From Epithemia pelagica (lineage: Eukaryota; Bacillariophyta; Bacillariophyceae; Surirellales; Surirellaceae), in assembly GCA_946965045.2 (NCBI GenBank), contig OX337234.1, positions 1,860,001 to 1,924,000 of the forward strand: DNA of 64,000 nucleotides, written 5' to 3'. Positions 11,498-21,245 of this stretch are shown here, in pieces. Positions within the stretch are counted from its first letter, which is position 1. Every line of letters begins with the position of its first letter. The notes under the pieces are model-generated. The model was not told the origin of the DNA. It did no database searches and saw only the letters and a list, made by a program, of their open reading frames with translations. Position numbers and translations under genes: made by a program.

Positions 11498-12814
11498 ATG
11501 GCACGTGAACGCAAAGCTGCTCCGAAAAGGCCTCCCGCTGCCGCCGCTTCTAAGGAAGATGGCACGCAAAAGGATGAGCCCCTTGACACGATTCCCAAAA
11601 AGAAGAAAACCCGTGTTGAGAAACGCGAGTCCGACGCTTCGGATGACACTGGAGGCTCCTCCGTGAGACTCGTAGAAGTCCGCTCCCCTGATGGCGTCGT
11701 CAGGAAAGTGTCGAAGGAAGAAGCATCCAAAGCACTGAAGGCGGGGGCATTTTCCTCAAAAGAGGAAGAAAAGAAACCAGCTCAGAAGCTTGCCGAGATT
11801 TTGATCGACGACGATGATTCCCAGGGAGGCGATGGCGAATCAACCGACAAGAACATGGTTTTTGCCAAAATCCTTGACCGCCATATTCCCCGAACAATTT
11901 CCTTCCCCTCTACGGTGAAACGCACTTGCTCAGCGGCCTTCGGGCTTGCTTCGGCAATGGACGATTGCTTGTGGTTTTACAAAGCGGACCGTGGCGGAGG
12001 CTCCATGATTCCGGAGCTCCAAAACCTACGCGACCATGGAGCGAAGAAGATTGCGGATCGTTTGAACCTCCTACAGAACGTGAACAACGTGATCCAGCAC
12101 ACACTACAACCCTTTTATCAATGGGTGTGCTTGACGGAGCCCATTAACATTCTACACAAAAGCCCCGTCTTGCCGATTGTGGTACTTCTTCCTCCTGGTC
12201 GCCGCAAGGATGACCCAAAGAAGTTTCTTCCGAACAAGTTCCATGGTTTTGCCGTGGTCCAAAACTGGATCTACGATGCACAGGAAACGATCAGCCGGGA
12301 AGTGACGGAAGACCGTCTCGTCCAATACGGCTACCTCGAGGAAGGTGTATGGGGCGACGAGTCCGAGTCCTCTGAAGAGGAAGCCGAAAAGGATGAATCT
12401 CCCAAGAAGAATTCCATTATGGAGGATGAGGCGCTTTCCTCGGAAGACAAAAACGCTGAGGAACCGGCTTCACTCACCCCTGTCCCACAGCAAGAATGTG
12501 AGCCGGCGAAGCCAACGCAACCATCGAAACCGTTTATCAAACCACCGTTGGTTGTGGCTGAAGGTGTAAAGCATTACGCCGTGGTAATCAACGGAGCTTG
12601 GGTGACAAGCATGGCTACGGAAAAGATGGCCGATCTCAAAGAAGGTGGGGAACCCACTATTCCCACTCACATTGAAACGGGCTCCCGAGCCGGTACGACT
12701 CAGGTTCACAGCAACACGGCCCATCGTGGTTCCGCTGCTCCCCCTCGTGGTAGTGGATGGGGAGCCACACCAGCTCCTTCCAACCGCCGCTCTTCTCATG
12801 GGAGTCACCACTGA
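11498..12814 (+). CDS. Hypothetical charged protein, probable partner ORF of the transposase-like gene
   Basis: A 438-aa intronless ORF starts at ATG 11498 (context CCATGG). The N-terminus is Lys/Arg-rich with KKKKTRVEKR as a possible nuclear signal. The Asp/Glu- and Ser-rich stretches (about 40-120 and 290-340) are probably disordered. A central globular part of about 160 residues contains FAKILDRHIPRTISFPSTVKRTCSAAFGLASAMDDCLWFYKADRGGG and FHGFAVVQNWIYDAQETI. The C-terminus is Ser/Gly/Pro/His-rich. I do not recognise the family. It converges tail to tail with the transposase-like ORF (231 bp between stops), both are intronless, and both sit in a transposon-rich stretch, which suggests a two-gene mobile element. 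A host gene cannot be excluded. Confidence 0.6.
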   Translation: MARERKAAPKRPPAAAASKEDGTQKDEPLDTIPKKKKTRVEKRESDASDDTGGSSVRLVEVRSPDGVVRKVSKEEASKALKAGAFSSKEEEKKPAQKLAEILIDDDDSQGGDGESTDKNMVFAKILDRHIPRTISFPSTVKRTCSAAFGLASAMDDCLWFYKADRGGGSMIPELQNLRDHGAKKIADRLNLLQNVNNVIQHTLQPFYQWVCLTEPINILHKSPVLPIVVLLPPGRRKDDPKKFLPNKFHGFAVVQNWIYDAQETISREVTEDRLVQYGYLEEGVWGDESESSEEEAEKDESPKKNSIMEDEALSSEDKNAEEPASLTPVPQQECEPAKPTQPSKPFIKPPLVVAEGVKHYAVVINGAWVTSMATEKMADLKEGGEPTIPTHIETGSRAGTTQVHSNTAHRGSAAPPRGSGWGATPAPSNRRSSHGSHH

Positions 12815-13044
12815 GAAGCACCATATGCACGTGGATGGCCATTTCCCACGGCTCCCTAAGCGATGGATATGAGTGAGTCTCTCCATTCCGCTATTCTTCT
12901 AATGGGCAAGTTTGAAACTTGACTGTAACCATGATAGAACATGTTGGCAAACACTACTCTGTCTTTTATCGTTCGTATTACTATCGCAAATGGCAAACAG
13001 TCACCGCATGAAACACAACGCGGAGACGGCCGTAATCCAGTTTC

Positions 13045-16000
13045 CTACTTTTTGGCTTTGCTCGACTTTGGACAACTCTTGTCATGAGGTGGACGGCCAT
13101 TTCGGTTGGGACGACAGGCCCACTGAAGAAATGGCTGACAGCATACCTGATGCTGAGCCTTTGGACGGGCCGTTTCTGCAATATTTCCCCATCCCCATCC
13201 TTGTGCTTGTGGATACTGAGGCACTGGTCCGCCAAACATCGGGTAACCACCTCGAGGAACAAGGAACGGCGGATGACTACCCTCCATCTGGGCGGGCACG
13301 CAGTAAAGCTGGTTACTCCAACCTGGAATATCAGGGGAAGCTTTCACAGGAGACAGTTTTTGCGGCGATAGAGGAACAGGAGACAGGTCAACCAAAGTTG
13401 GAGACGAATCATCGCAACTGGGTGTGGACGATGCCTTTTTGGAGGAACTGGATGGTGATGCCTTCTTGGAGGAATCAAACACAGCCTTCGTAACGACATC
13501 CACAGATGAGGGCGTCTCTTCGTTCTTCGATTTGACTGGTGTCGCGATAAGAGGGGAGGACCAAACACTGTCCGCTTCCTTCGAAGATGGACCATTCTTG
13601 TTTGGGAGCAATGGCGATTTCTTCTTGTCATGAACAAGAGGAACCGGATTATTTCCACACTGATCACAGTAACAACGATCATTTAAGGGAGACGATTGGA
13701 AAGCAGCCTGCCTTGCTCGCTCCTGAATCCAATACTCTGAAAAGAACCGCTCGCCGTTGTCTTCAGGCAACTCACGAGCATACTCGAAAGGAATTGTTGG
13801 ATATCCGGACTCCTTTGCGAGATCGTTGATGTAACCGAGCTCGGAATGGTTGTAAAATGTGGGATTATTGGCCCAATATGCTGGAACATTCGGCCGTTCA
13901 TCGACTGGTGTTGCAGCCATACGAAGCCGATGACGGATTCTCGTGTTGTACATTGTTGTACCTAACAAGTTGACATTGTCGCACAAGGAAGAACGCATTC
14001 CAACATTACCGAAGTGAGCAAGGTGATCATGGAACCCCTCGAGTTTCGATTCACATCGCAACGAACTGTACTCGGCCAAACCATGACGAGTCGTCTTCGT
14101 GGGTGGGATAACGCGATACATATCCTGAACAGGCACAATGTCCTGAATATGTGCCGCATTCTTCTTCTGCTCTTCCACGGCGGTCTTGGTATCGACGGTG
14201 AAAAGCTTCTTTCCTGTAATGGGATCGGGGCGTCCGCGACCAGGTCGTTCGATGGGATCGGAAGAGTCAACCTTGTAATTACAGAACCATTCTTCAAGCT
14301 TCTGTCGAATGACATCAGGGGGCCTGATTTTCTTCATGAGGAACTTTCCATACTTCTTACGGAAATCCTTGGACATTTCGATGTCAAGGATATCTTGATC
14401 AGACAATGGTTTCTTGTCTCGACCCATATTTCCTGCACGAAGAGCCTGTACCAATGCCTGGTACGTTTCGGGCTCCCACTCATAGATGCAATGGCAGAGT
14501 TCTCGCAAAGCTCTATGATAATCGATGTGGCCCTGACGAAGCGTTTTGATGATCCTTTGTTGAAAATGGTACAAACCGAGTCGCCCAGTCAGTACCGCAC
14601 CGAACAAGATCTTCCAGAACGCGTCCTTAGCAGGGTACGTGTCACTGTACATGGCAACCGGATTGAAATGTGGTCGACGGGCCAATTGCTCGGCGGCATG
14701 CGCAATATCAGCCACCCCAGTGCCTCCTGTCAATACAACGGAAGCGATTTCACCGGTTTCGGTTGCTGTATCCCAAGCGGCCGCCGCTCCAAGCTTCTTG
14801 GTGTAGTTCTTGACCATCTCCATTGTATGGTCTTGGGCAAAGAAAGCGTTGGTTCCAACTGATTGCATCTCGCGAACACACCGATCATGATCGCTTACCC
14901 CATAAGGTGTAAGGTTCGAAGCGCAAGCTTCATCAAACAGATCTCGAATCGTATCACCAGCTGGGGGCATGGTTGGCATGAACTCTTCAAAGCTGGGATA
15001 CTCTGCAGGGGTGACTGGGTTGTCGCTGTGAGCATTGTAATGGCTCATGAAAGAGACATACTCAGCGAACCGACGGAGGTAGTCCTTACTTCCTCGGCTC
15101 GCAATCAATCGCGCAAGCTGTTCGCCGTTTCCGTACGTTACCATATTCTCTTGCACAACATGACAGCAGTCGAGGTCGAGATGGCAGTTGCCCGCTCCAG
15201 CATACTTCGGCTCCACGGGGTATGCATTACGCACGTACTCGGGTAACGTGAGAAGCACACGACCATCATTGCCATTGTACCGCTTCCCACATGTCTGACA
15301 AACATACGACATCACTATGCACCACGATGGCGGTCCGCTCATATTAAACAAGGGCATCAAAGTCTTATTCTTGGAATAATTCGTCCGATCTTGTTTCAGC
15401 ATCCCTCCGTCGCAGGTTGGATCCGGACAAAGGATCTTGATATTGGGGAAATGGGCTTCCCAGTGAACATGATAAAGGGACGTACCCTCGACTGAATGGT
15501 AGAGGGGGTTGAGTGGTCTACCGTAGCTCCTGTCATTGGGGATTACAAACTTGAGACTATGGGGCGGAAACCACAAGTCCAAATCCTCTTTCGACATCTT
15601 TGAAATGAACTCCGCAACTATACTGATGGGTTCAGGGATTCCTTTCTTTTTTTTACTGCCATCTCCACTCAAGCTCCCTTCAACGATGGTAAGAAGGGAA
15701 CCTGTTGGCATTGCCATTGGTGGAAGCATTGTATCTGTTACTCCAGCCGCGACATTCGAGGCAACAAGGGGAGGACCAGTGGGAGGAGATTCGGTCTCAT
15801 TTACTTCCATCTGATCCACAGAGAGGTTCCTGTTCATTTCGGATTCATCCATTTCTGGAGCACCCTGAACAGGAACCATATCTGCATCATCCAAAACAAT
15901 TGGGTCATTTGTATTGCCGCCATTTTGTGGTGGAGGTGGTGGTTGAAGATTCATCTGCCCCTGTGGGGGTGGTTTCAGCTTCTTTGCTTTCGGTTTCGAG

Positions 16001-16578
16001 TCGTCGTCACTTGCCTTCCTTTTCCTATCAGGAGAAGGGACAAAGAAAGTGTACATCGCTTGCTGCTGGACGGCCTCCTTCTGTTTGAGGGGAGACTGGC
16101 GTTGTTGGTTCGATGCAAACACGTCCGTCAGTTTCTTCATGTACTTTGTGCATACTTTTTGGTTTTTGCGATTGCTTCTACTACGAGGGCAAAGATCGTG
16201 ATGTTTTCGATGTGGTTGGGACTTGCCTGCTGCCTCTCTCTTGCAGACAGGGCAGTCTCGAGCTGGGTCAAAGGGGCGGTCCTCATCGTCAGCCTTCTTT
16301 TGACTGTGAGCTGTTGATGACTTGTACTGATGCTCTGGTCTCCTGCGGATTGCTCTACTGTTTGTAGCTCGCTTTTGGCTTTGGACTCCCATTTTCCTCT
16401 CTCCTCTCTCTCCAAATAAGTCAGAAACTAAAGGAAAGCCGGTGGGAACACGTGTTTCGTTCCGTTCTGTGCTGTTGCGGATTGCTTGTGGTAGTGGCTG
16501 CGGTGTCCATCCAACGTATGGGTTGCTCAACCTCTTGGCCGCGCTGTTGCTGCTGCCATTAAGGCCTTCACCTGCCAT
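13045..16578 (-). CDS. DDE transposase-like protein with zinc fingers (unclassified, possibly KDZ/MULE-like)
   Basis: A 1,177-aa intronless ORF starts at ATG 16578. In order: a basic N-terminus; a Cys/His cluster CPVCKRE...HRKHHDLC (about 115-140); a disordered Pro/Gln/Asn-rich linker; a second Cys cluster (CPDPTCDGG...CQTCGKRYNGNDG) ending in LPEYVRNAYPVEPKYA; then a core with candidate catalytic acids in FFAQDHTMEMVKNYTKKLG, PVAMYSDTYPAKDAFW...GRLGLYHFQQRI and RCESKLEGFHDHLAHFGN. Such D...D...E spacing with a helical insertion fits DDE transposases of the KDZ/MULE kind. I recall similar uncharacterised proteins in diatoms but cannot search. The C-terminus is Ser/Lys-rich. No terminal inverted repeats or target duplications were found between 10.9-11.5 kb and 16.6-17.1 kb. 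Confidence 0.65.
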   Translation of the reverse strand: MAGEGLNGSSNSAAKRLSNPYVGWTPQPLPQAIRNSTERNETRVPTGFPLVSDLFGERGERKMGVQSQKRATNSRAIRRRPEHQYKSSTAHSQKKADDEDRPFDPARDCPVCKREAAGKSQPHRKHHDLCPRSRSNRKNQKVCTKYMKKLTDVFASNQQRQSPLKQKEAVQQQAMYTFFVPSPDRKRKASDDDSKPKAKKLKPPPQGQMNLQPPPPPQNGGNTNDPIVLDDADMVPVQGAPEMDESEMNRNLSVDQMEVNETESPPTGPPLVASNVAAGVTDTMLPPMAMPTGSLLTIVEGSLSGDGSKKKKGIPEPISIVAEFISKMSKEDLDLWFPPHSLKFVIPNDRSYGRPLNPLYHSVEGTSLYHVHWEAHFPNIKILCPDPTCDGGMLKQDRTNYSKNKTLMPLFNMSGPPSWCIVMSYVCQTCGKRYNGNDGRVLLTLPEYVRNAYPVEPKYAGAGNCHLDLDCCHVVQENMVTYGNGEQLARLIASRGSKDYLRRFAEYVSFMSHYNAHSDNPVTPAEYPSFEEFMPTMPPAGDTIRDLFDEACASNLTPYGVSDHDRCVREMQSVGTNAFFAQDHTMEMVKNYTKKLGAAAAWDTATETGEIASVVLTGGTGVADIAHAAEQLARRPHFNPVAMYSDTYPAKDAFWKILFGAVLTGRLGLYHFQQRIIKTLRQGHIDYHRALRELCHCIYEWEPETYQALVQALRAGNMGRDKKPLSDQDILDIEMSKDFRKKYGKFLMKKIRPPDVIRQKLEEWFCNYKVDSSDPIERPGRGRPDPITGKKLFTVDTKTAVEEQKKNAAHIQDIVPVQDMYRVIPPTKTTRHGLAEYSSLRCESKLEGFHDHLAHFGNVGMRSSLCDNVNLLGTTMYNTRIRHRLRMAATPVDERPNVPAYWANNPTFYNHSELGYINDLAKESGYPTIPFEYARELPEDNGERFFSEYWIQERARQAAFQSSPLNDRCYCDQCGNNPVPLVHDKKKSPLLPNKNGPSSKEADSVWSSPLIATPVKSKNEETPSSVDVVTKAVFDSSKKASPSSSSKKASSTPSCDDSSPTLVDLSPVPLSPQKLSPVKASPDIPGWSNQLYCVPAQMEGSHPPFLVPRGGYPMFGGPVPQYPQAQGWGWGNIAETARPKAQHQVCCQPFLQWACRPNRNGRPPHDKSCPKSSKAKK

Positions 16579-17195
16579 GGTTTTTTTTTAAGCGCTAGCT
16601 TTTTTCCATGCATGTAATAATCCCCTGTTTATGACCATTGCCAAATTTGTTTGATTGTTGTTTTTCGTTTGCCGTAGTGATAGGAAGTTTTTTGGCGCTC
16701 TATCGGCACCCTCATTGTCGATCCATTTTGGGTGCCGATGGATCGGCATGATGAATTGCCTCCATATTCCCTCCATTCCTAAGTCCGATACTCCGTTAAT
16801 TTGTATGGTAGGAAACCTTGTCTTACTTCGTCACTCTAGTCTAATGTATAGTCAAATATTTCAAAACCTTGGAGGTTTTCAAAGGTTTGTCTAAGTAATA
16901 TAGTAGGAACGACATAGGTTTTGGAGGTTTTCGACCAATCATATCTCTGCCTTAGCTAAGTGTAGTCCTCCCCCCCCCCCCCCAATGTCCCCAAGGACCG
17001 GGACTGATCTTTCCAGTCCCGACCACCCGAATTAAACACCAACAACAACACACAACCACAAACCACACATTTAGGCCATAGACCAAAGACCATACGAAGC
17101 GCGACCTTCCGAGAACAGACCGACCAAAACGAAAACCCAACCCTGAGCTGAGTCAAGACCAGTCCGATTTCCTCCTATGACCAGTCGCAATTCTA
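16579..17195. other. Intergenic, with two small hairpins and a C-run
   Basis: A perfect 10 bp stem (ATCGGCACCC at 16702-16711 with GGGTGCCGAT at 16730-16739) is followed by two related copies of TTGGAGGTTTTC (near 16870 and 16922). A run of about 16 C sits at 16968-16983, then an 8 bp stem CGGGACTG/CAGTCCCG (16999-17006 / 17014-17021). No gene is seen. Confidence 0.6.
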
Positions 17196-18492
17196 ATGTC
17201 GCTGTCAACGGGTGAATTAAAGCAAGAGAATCTAGTTCCCGACAGCATGTCTCTTAACACTACGGGTGATGGTCTCGAAGGTCAATACCGAGGAGAAAGT
17301 AATGATTCCCGCATCTCGTTTGAATTGTCGGCGGATTCAGCGGAAGATGGTGCACAGTTGCCACTGGGCTCTGAGCCAACTGGTCTCGATGACCAGTTCC
17401 CCTCGCAGGGCTCGTCACCTGCTGAAGGCGAAGATGCCGACGGCGTAAATCGACCTTCGAACACAATACTCTTATGTACAGCTTTTACCTCTTTCATGAC
17501 GTTTGCGTCTGTTCAACTGTTTTTCGCTTTTTATGCGGACTCGCAGGCCATGAAAGGGGATAGCGCTGCGATGGTCGTTGATTCAATGACGTACCTGTTC
17601 AATTGGTATGCTGAGAAACAGAAAACACGGTTCGACGAAGATCACGGTGCAAACTCCAATGCCAGGGTTGGACATATTTCGAGGGAAAGAAGAAAACTCG
17701 TCTTGAGGCTCGAAATCATTCCACCGCTTGTTTCTGTGACAACTCTCGTTGTTGTGACCATTATTGTTTTAAAACAGGCCATCGAGGTTCTATATCTTGA
17801 TACAAAACGAAGCAAATCCGAGCAGGCGGATCCAAAAATACATCTTATGATGACATTCTCCGTTGTAAACTTGGGGTTGGATTTTCTGAATGTGTTTTGT
17901 TTCGCACGGGCAAAACATCTTCTTGGATTTGAAACCGCAGTTCATAGTCACTCTCCAAGAGCTCCTGTCACGTCGACGTTTGACGAGACTGACAAAGATC
18001 TTGGGACGTCGTATTTAAATGTACAACAAGAAAGCCCCAGTGGAGAAATGCGACGCGATGGCGATGAGTCTGGCGAAGACGAGGACCTAGACAACCGCTC
18101 CACAGGGAGCGTGGTTGATAAGACGAACCTGAACATGGTACGCAGGTTGTGAAGTAAAGCACTGACTTGGTTCCTTGTCACTTACCCGGATCTTTTTACA
18201 GTGTTCTGCATATACACATGTTTTTGCTGATACTTTACGTAGTATCGCTGTGATTCTCGCTGCTTTGGTTGCTGAATTGACGTCTGTAACATCTGAGGAA
18301 GCCGATTCTGCCGCGGCGATTGCAGTGTCAATTCTAATCCTCTTGAGTTTAATTCCGCTGTTGCAAGGAATGTATCAGAGTGCCATCGAGTTACGAGCAA
18401 TTCGTAGACAAGAGCGCTTAGAGAAAAATTCTTGCGGTATTATACCTACAGATGAAATGCCTGTCGAAAGAGATGGTACAAATATAATATGA
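17196..18492 (+). CDS. Cation diffusion facilitator (CDF) family metal transporter
   Basis: Two exons, 17196-18137 and 18202-18492, with a 64 nt GT-AG phase-0 intron, give 410 aa. After a 90-residue acidic N-terminus come TM1/TM2 with FYADSQAMKGDSAAMVVDSMTYLFNWYAE, the first CDF metal site being the Asp pair in D-x-x-x-D. Two more TMs follow (IIPPLVSVTTLVVVTIIVL; HLMMTFSVVNLGLDFLNVF), then a hydrophilic acidic loop, then exon 2 with CSAYTHVFADTLRSIAVILAAL (the H-x-x-x-D second half-site) and TM6 IAVSILILLSLIPLL. CDF proteins exchange Zn2+, Mn2+ or similar cations for protons, usually out of the cytosol. The splice is secure: without it the protein ends before HVFADTLRS. The C-terminal cytosolic domain is short. 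Substrate cannot be told. Confidence 0.88.
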
Positions 18493-18604
18493 CACTACAA
18501 ATATCTGTCCAGCAAGATATCAGCCACAGTCACTTATAGATAGATAGACTATTCCACGAAGCAGCCCCCTAAAGATTCACTGAAACCAGATGAAATGATA
18601 ACTA

Positions 18605-19591
18605 TCAGGCATGATAATGCGTGTGACCGTATGGGTCAATTTGTGAAACTTGGTCGTGGGATCCGTAGGCATCATATGATATTGAACTCCCAACTCCACT
18701 TGGGTCGTGAAAATACGTCCCATCTGAAGGTGGTGCAGCTGCTTGGTTGGCCGTGTACTGCTGCATCTCCACCTGAAAACGAACTTTATCTGAAGCAGCC
18801 ATATCCTCATAACGTTTCTTTTCGTCTGGATTTAGAGCACGCCAACGTTCGCCAAGGACTTTGCCAAGGTCGACGAACTTTATCCCTGGATACTCTGCGA
18901 GAACTTTTGGGCGCATCTCATTTGTGAAGAACACATACGCACCAGAGGCACGTTTCGGAGCCGCAGGGTCCTTGGGTCCCCGTTTGTTGCGTCGCTTTGG
19001 TCGTTGATCGTCGATAAGGATACCACGAGCGTCATGGCCTGGTGGAGGAACGTAGGTCGAAATTTCCGCGTCGTACCGCTCCTTGTCCTGTTGCGCTCGT
19101 GACTCCCAAGTTGCTTTTTCCTCGGTTGTCAGATTTTTGTACATATGCGAAGTATACTTGGCGAGTTGACCGAAAGTCATACCGGGGTTCTCCCGCTTGA
19201 ATTGATCTCTCATAGCATTTTGGTACAGCAGATAGGCAGACATATTGCGCTTTGGAGCATTAGCATCCTTTTCCGGTTTCCCCTTCTTTCCCCCTTTCGT
19301 CACCACGGGGCTAACTACAGCGTCTCCTTTTGAATCATAGCCGGGTGGTGGCACATACATATTTAATTCGTTGATATAGCGGGCCTTGTCGGCCTCAGCT
19401 CGGCTGACCCAGGCTTCCTTCTCGGTCTGAGGGAGCTCGCTGTACATCGCAGAGGTATACTTCGCAAGTTGACCAAAAGTCATGCCAGGGTTTAGAGCCT
19501 TGAACTGGTCCCGCATCGCATTCTGATAGAGTAGGTAGGCCGAAAGGTTCCGTTTAGGAGCATTAGGATCACGAGCAAGTTTCTTTGTCAT
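18605..19591 (-). CDS. Triple HMG-box chromatin protein
   Basis: A 328-aa intronless ORF starts at ATG 19591. Three HMG boxes lie at about 8-80, 113-185 and 213-285. Each begins DPNAPKRNLSAYLLY-like (box 3: DPAAPKRASGAYVFF) and carries the internal Trp of the fold. Boxes 1 and 2 are near-duplicates (NAMRDQF, NPGMTFGQLAKYTS), followed by matching YVPPPGYD/YVPPPGHD linkers, so they arose by recent internal duplication. Box 3 is the most canonical (LGKVLGERWRALNPDEKKRYEDMA). A basic linker (RPKRRNKRGPK) precedes box 3, and the C-terminal 45 residues are Tyr/Ser/His-rich. HMG boxes bend DNA through the minor groove in chromatin. Its 3' end converges on the CDF gene with about 110 bp between stops. 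Confidence 0.92.
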   Translation of the reverse strand: MTKKLARDPNAPKRNLSAYLLYQNAMRDQFKALNPGMTFGQLAKYTSAMYSELPQTEKEAWVSRAEADKARYINELNMYVPPPGYDSKGDAVVSPVVTKGGKKGKPEKDANAPKRNMSAYLLYQNAMRDQFKRENPGMTFGQLAKYTSHMYKNLTTEEKATWESRAQQDKERYDAEISTYVPPPGHDARGILIDDQRPKRRNKRGPKDPAAPKRASGAYVFFTNEMRPKVLAEYPGIKFVDLGKVLGERWRALNPDEKKRYEDMAASDKVRFQVEMQQYTANQAAAPPSDGTYFHDPSGVGSSISYDAYGSHDQVSQIDPYGHTHYHA

Positions 19592-21171
19592 ATCGCTAGC
19601 CTAAAATCTACCCAGGAAATGAAGGAGACAGGAGTTAGCCAACAAGAGCGGACGGACAGGTGGACAGACGACATAAAGAAAATATGGACCAATCACAGAT
19701 TCTTCGAGTACCGTTCCATGCGGTGTCCTCCGTCCTCCACACTCCACACGAGTCCTGCGTAGAACCTCGTACCGCATGGACTTGGTACCAAGCTTTACAT
19801 ACGCAATGGAGACTGTTGATCATGTACCGTCGTTTTCGCTTGGTACATACTCTACGGCGTCGAAAACACTACAAACCCGTTCATCCCGGAATCAGTTCAC
19901 ACAGACTAACAGCATTATCCAAACGCATTTTGCATCACTCACAGATCGTTATAGTGATTTGGCGGTGTTGGACCGGCCAAAACTAGAAAATGACGGCGAC
20001 GACTGAGCAGCGAGCTTTTTAACAGGTTATGGTTCCTTTTTATCGCTGCCCACATCAGACGGTCATGGTTTTCTTCGCTCGTCGCCCGCCATCATCCTCA
20101 TTGTCCAAACAAAACGAATTATTCTTTCGTTGCTCTGTCAAAAGAATAAAAACATGAAGGATAATTCTAAGCAATAGCGCGCATCTCGAGAGTCTCGGAG
20201 AGATTGAGCAATGAGCTGAATAATGATCTGATTTGTGTCGTTGGGGACGCATGACGCATTTGCCTTGCCCTATGACTGAAGTTTAAGATTTGTTTGAGAT
20301 GCTTGAAAATGGAATCAAGAAATAACCAATTCTTGTGTGATGTCTGCAATAATCGAGGATTCCCTAAATCGAACGATCATGCTTGATATTGCTCGTTCGT
20401 TGTGGTACTGTCCATATTCAAGGATAAAAGGATAAATTTGTCGGTGTTGTCCATCCTGGTTTCCGTTCACGTCCTTTTATGTTACACCTTGGATATCATC
20501 ACACCATATATTCTTCTATTTCCATGGATGTAAATCTAAGTGAAGGCTTGCTTTTGCCCCCCAAGGAAAAATGCCAGTTACACTTTGAAATAGTGGTACT
20601 CGTTCGTGCTCTCAATCTCACTTTTGAGACATTGAACGTGCGTAGAGTGGCTGAATATATTGAATTGATTTATCATGATCGCGTTCGAGCATGGCTCACG
20701 AAGTGTCCAATCATCATGAGGCTTTTTCTGTTTCGGTCACATGCTGAATGTTTTTACGGTTCGCCTCTGAAATATTGTTGCACCCTCGTGGTCTCAGTGT
20801 ACTGCTCAGACGGCGATCCGTAATGAAAGGACCGATCATATCACGTTTGAGCATCGTTCCGGAAGTGTCCAATCAACAGATGAGGCTTTTTGCTGTGTGG
20901 TCACATGTCAAGCTTGTTCGACTTCGACTTCTGGACAACAGCAAAATCCAGGCGTACTGTAACTTTTAACCCGGGATCCTTGTAGAGGAGATCTGACAGA
21001 GGTAGAGTAGCAGGTAGTTAGTCGTGAGTCACGAGTTGATCATTCACGTCACGCTCCCGTTACCTCATACCGCCTTACTTTATTTACTTTCTAGAAAATC
21101 TGCTTGGGTCCACTCTTGCTGAACTTCGTAGCAGTAACAACCGCAGCTACGGAGATTAGAAGTACGAAAAG
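19592..21171. other. Long intergenic region with an inverted repeat and a diverged direct repeat
   Basis: No supported gene. An imperfect inverted repeat sits at 19708-19724 and 19771-19788, sharing GTACC and CCATGCGGT, just upstream of the HMG-box gene. A diverged direct repeat is listed separately. The last 170 bases are the 5' UTR/promoter of the ribosomal protein gene. Short open frames here do not resemble proteins. Confidence 0.5.
20674..20906. repeat. Diverged direct repeat, two copies of about 70 bp
   Basis: Copy 1 (20674-20743) and copy 2 (20833-20906) share GAAGTGTCCAATCA, TGAGGCTTTTT and GGTCACATG in the same order and spacing, with weaker similarity before them (TTCGAGCAT/TTTGAGCAT). 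The period is about 160 bp. Confidence 0.75.
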
Positions 21172-21245
21172 GTAAGCATTTTGTCGGCGTGGTTGGTGAC
21201 CACTCAGAGACTACGTCATTTTGCTCACATAGTTGTCGATGCTAG
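21172..21245 (+). other. Putative 5' UTR intron ending exactly at the eL20 start codon
   Basis: GTAAGC at 21172 and ATGCTAG ending at 21245 bound a 74 nt candidate intron. The coding ATG begins at the next base, so the mature junction would be AAAAG|ATGACT. There is no ATG in the preceding exon, so the intron would be purely 5' UTR. Confidence 0.6.

Noticed and set aside
14014-15246. Plus-strand frames of 282 and 127 codons
   Set aside because: Antisense shadows within the 1,177-aa transposase-like ORF; composition is not protein-like.
20479-20823. 114-codon ORF in the long intergenic region
   Set aside because: No family features, overlaps the direct repeat, no plausible neighbours or splice signals.
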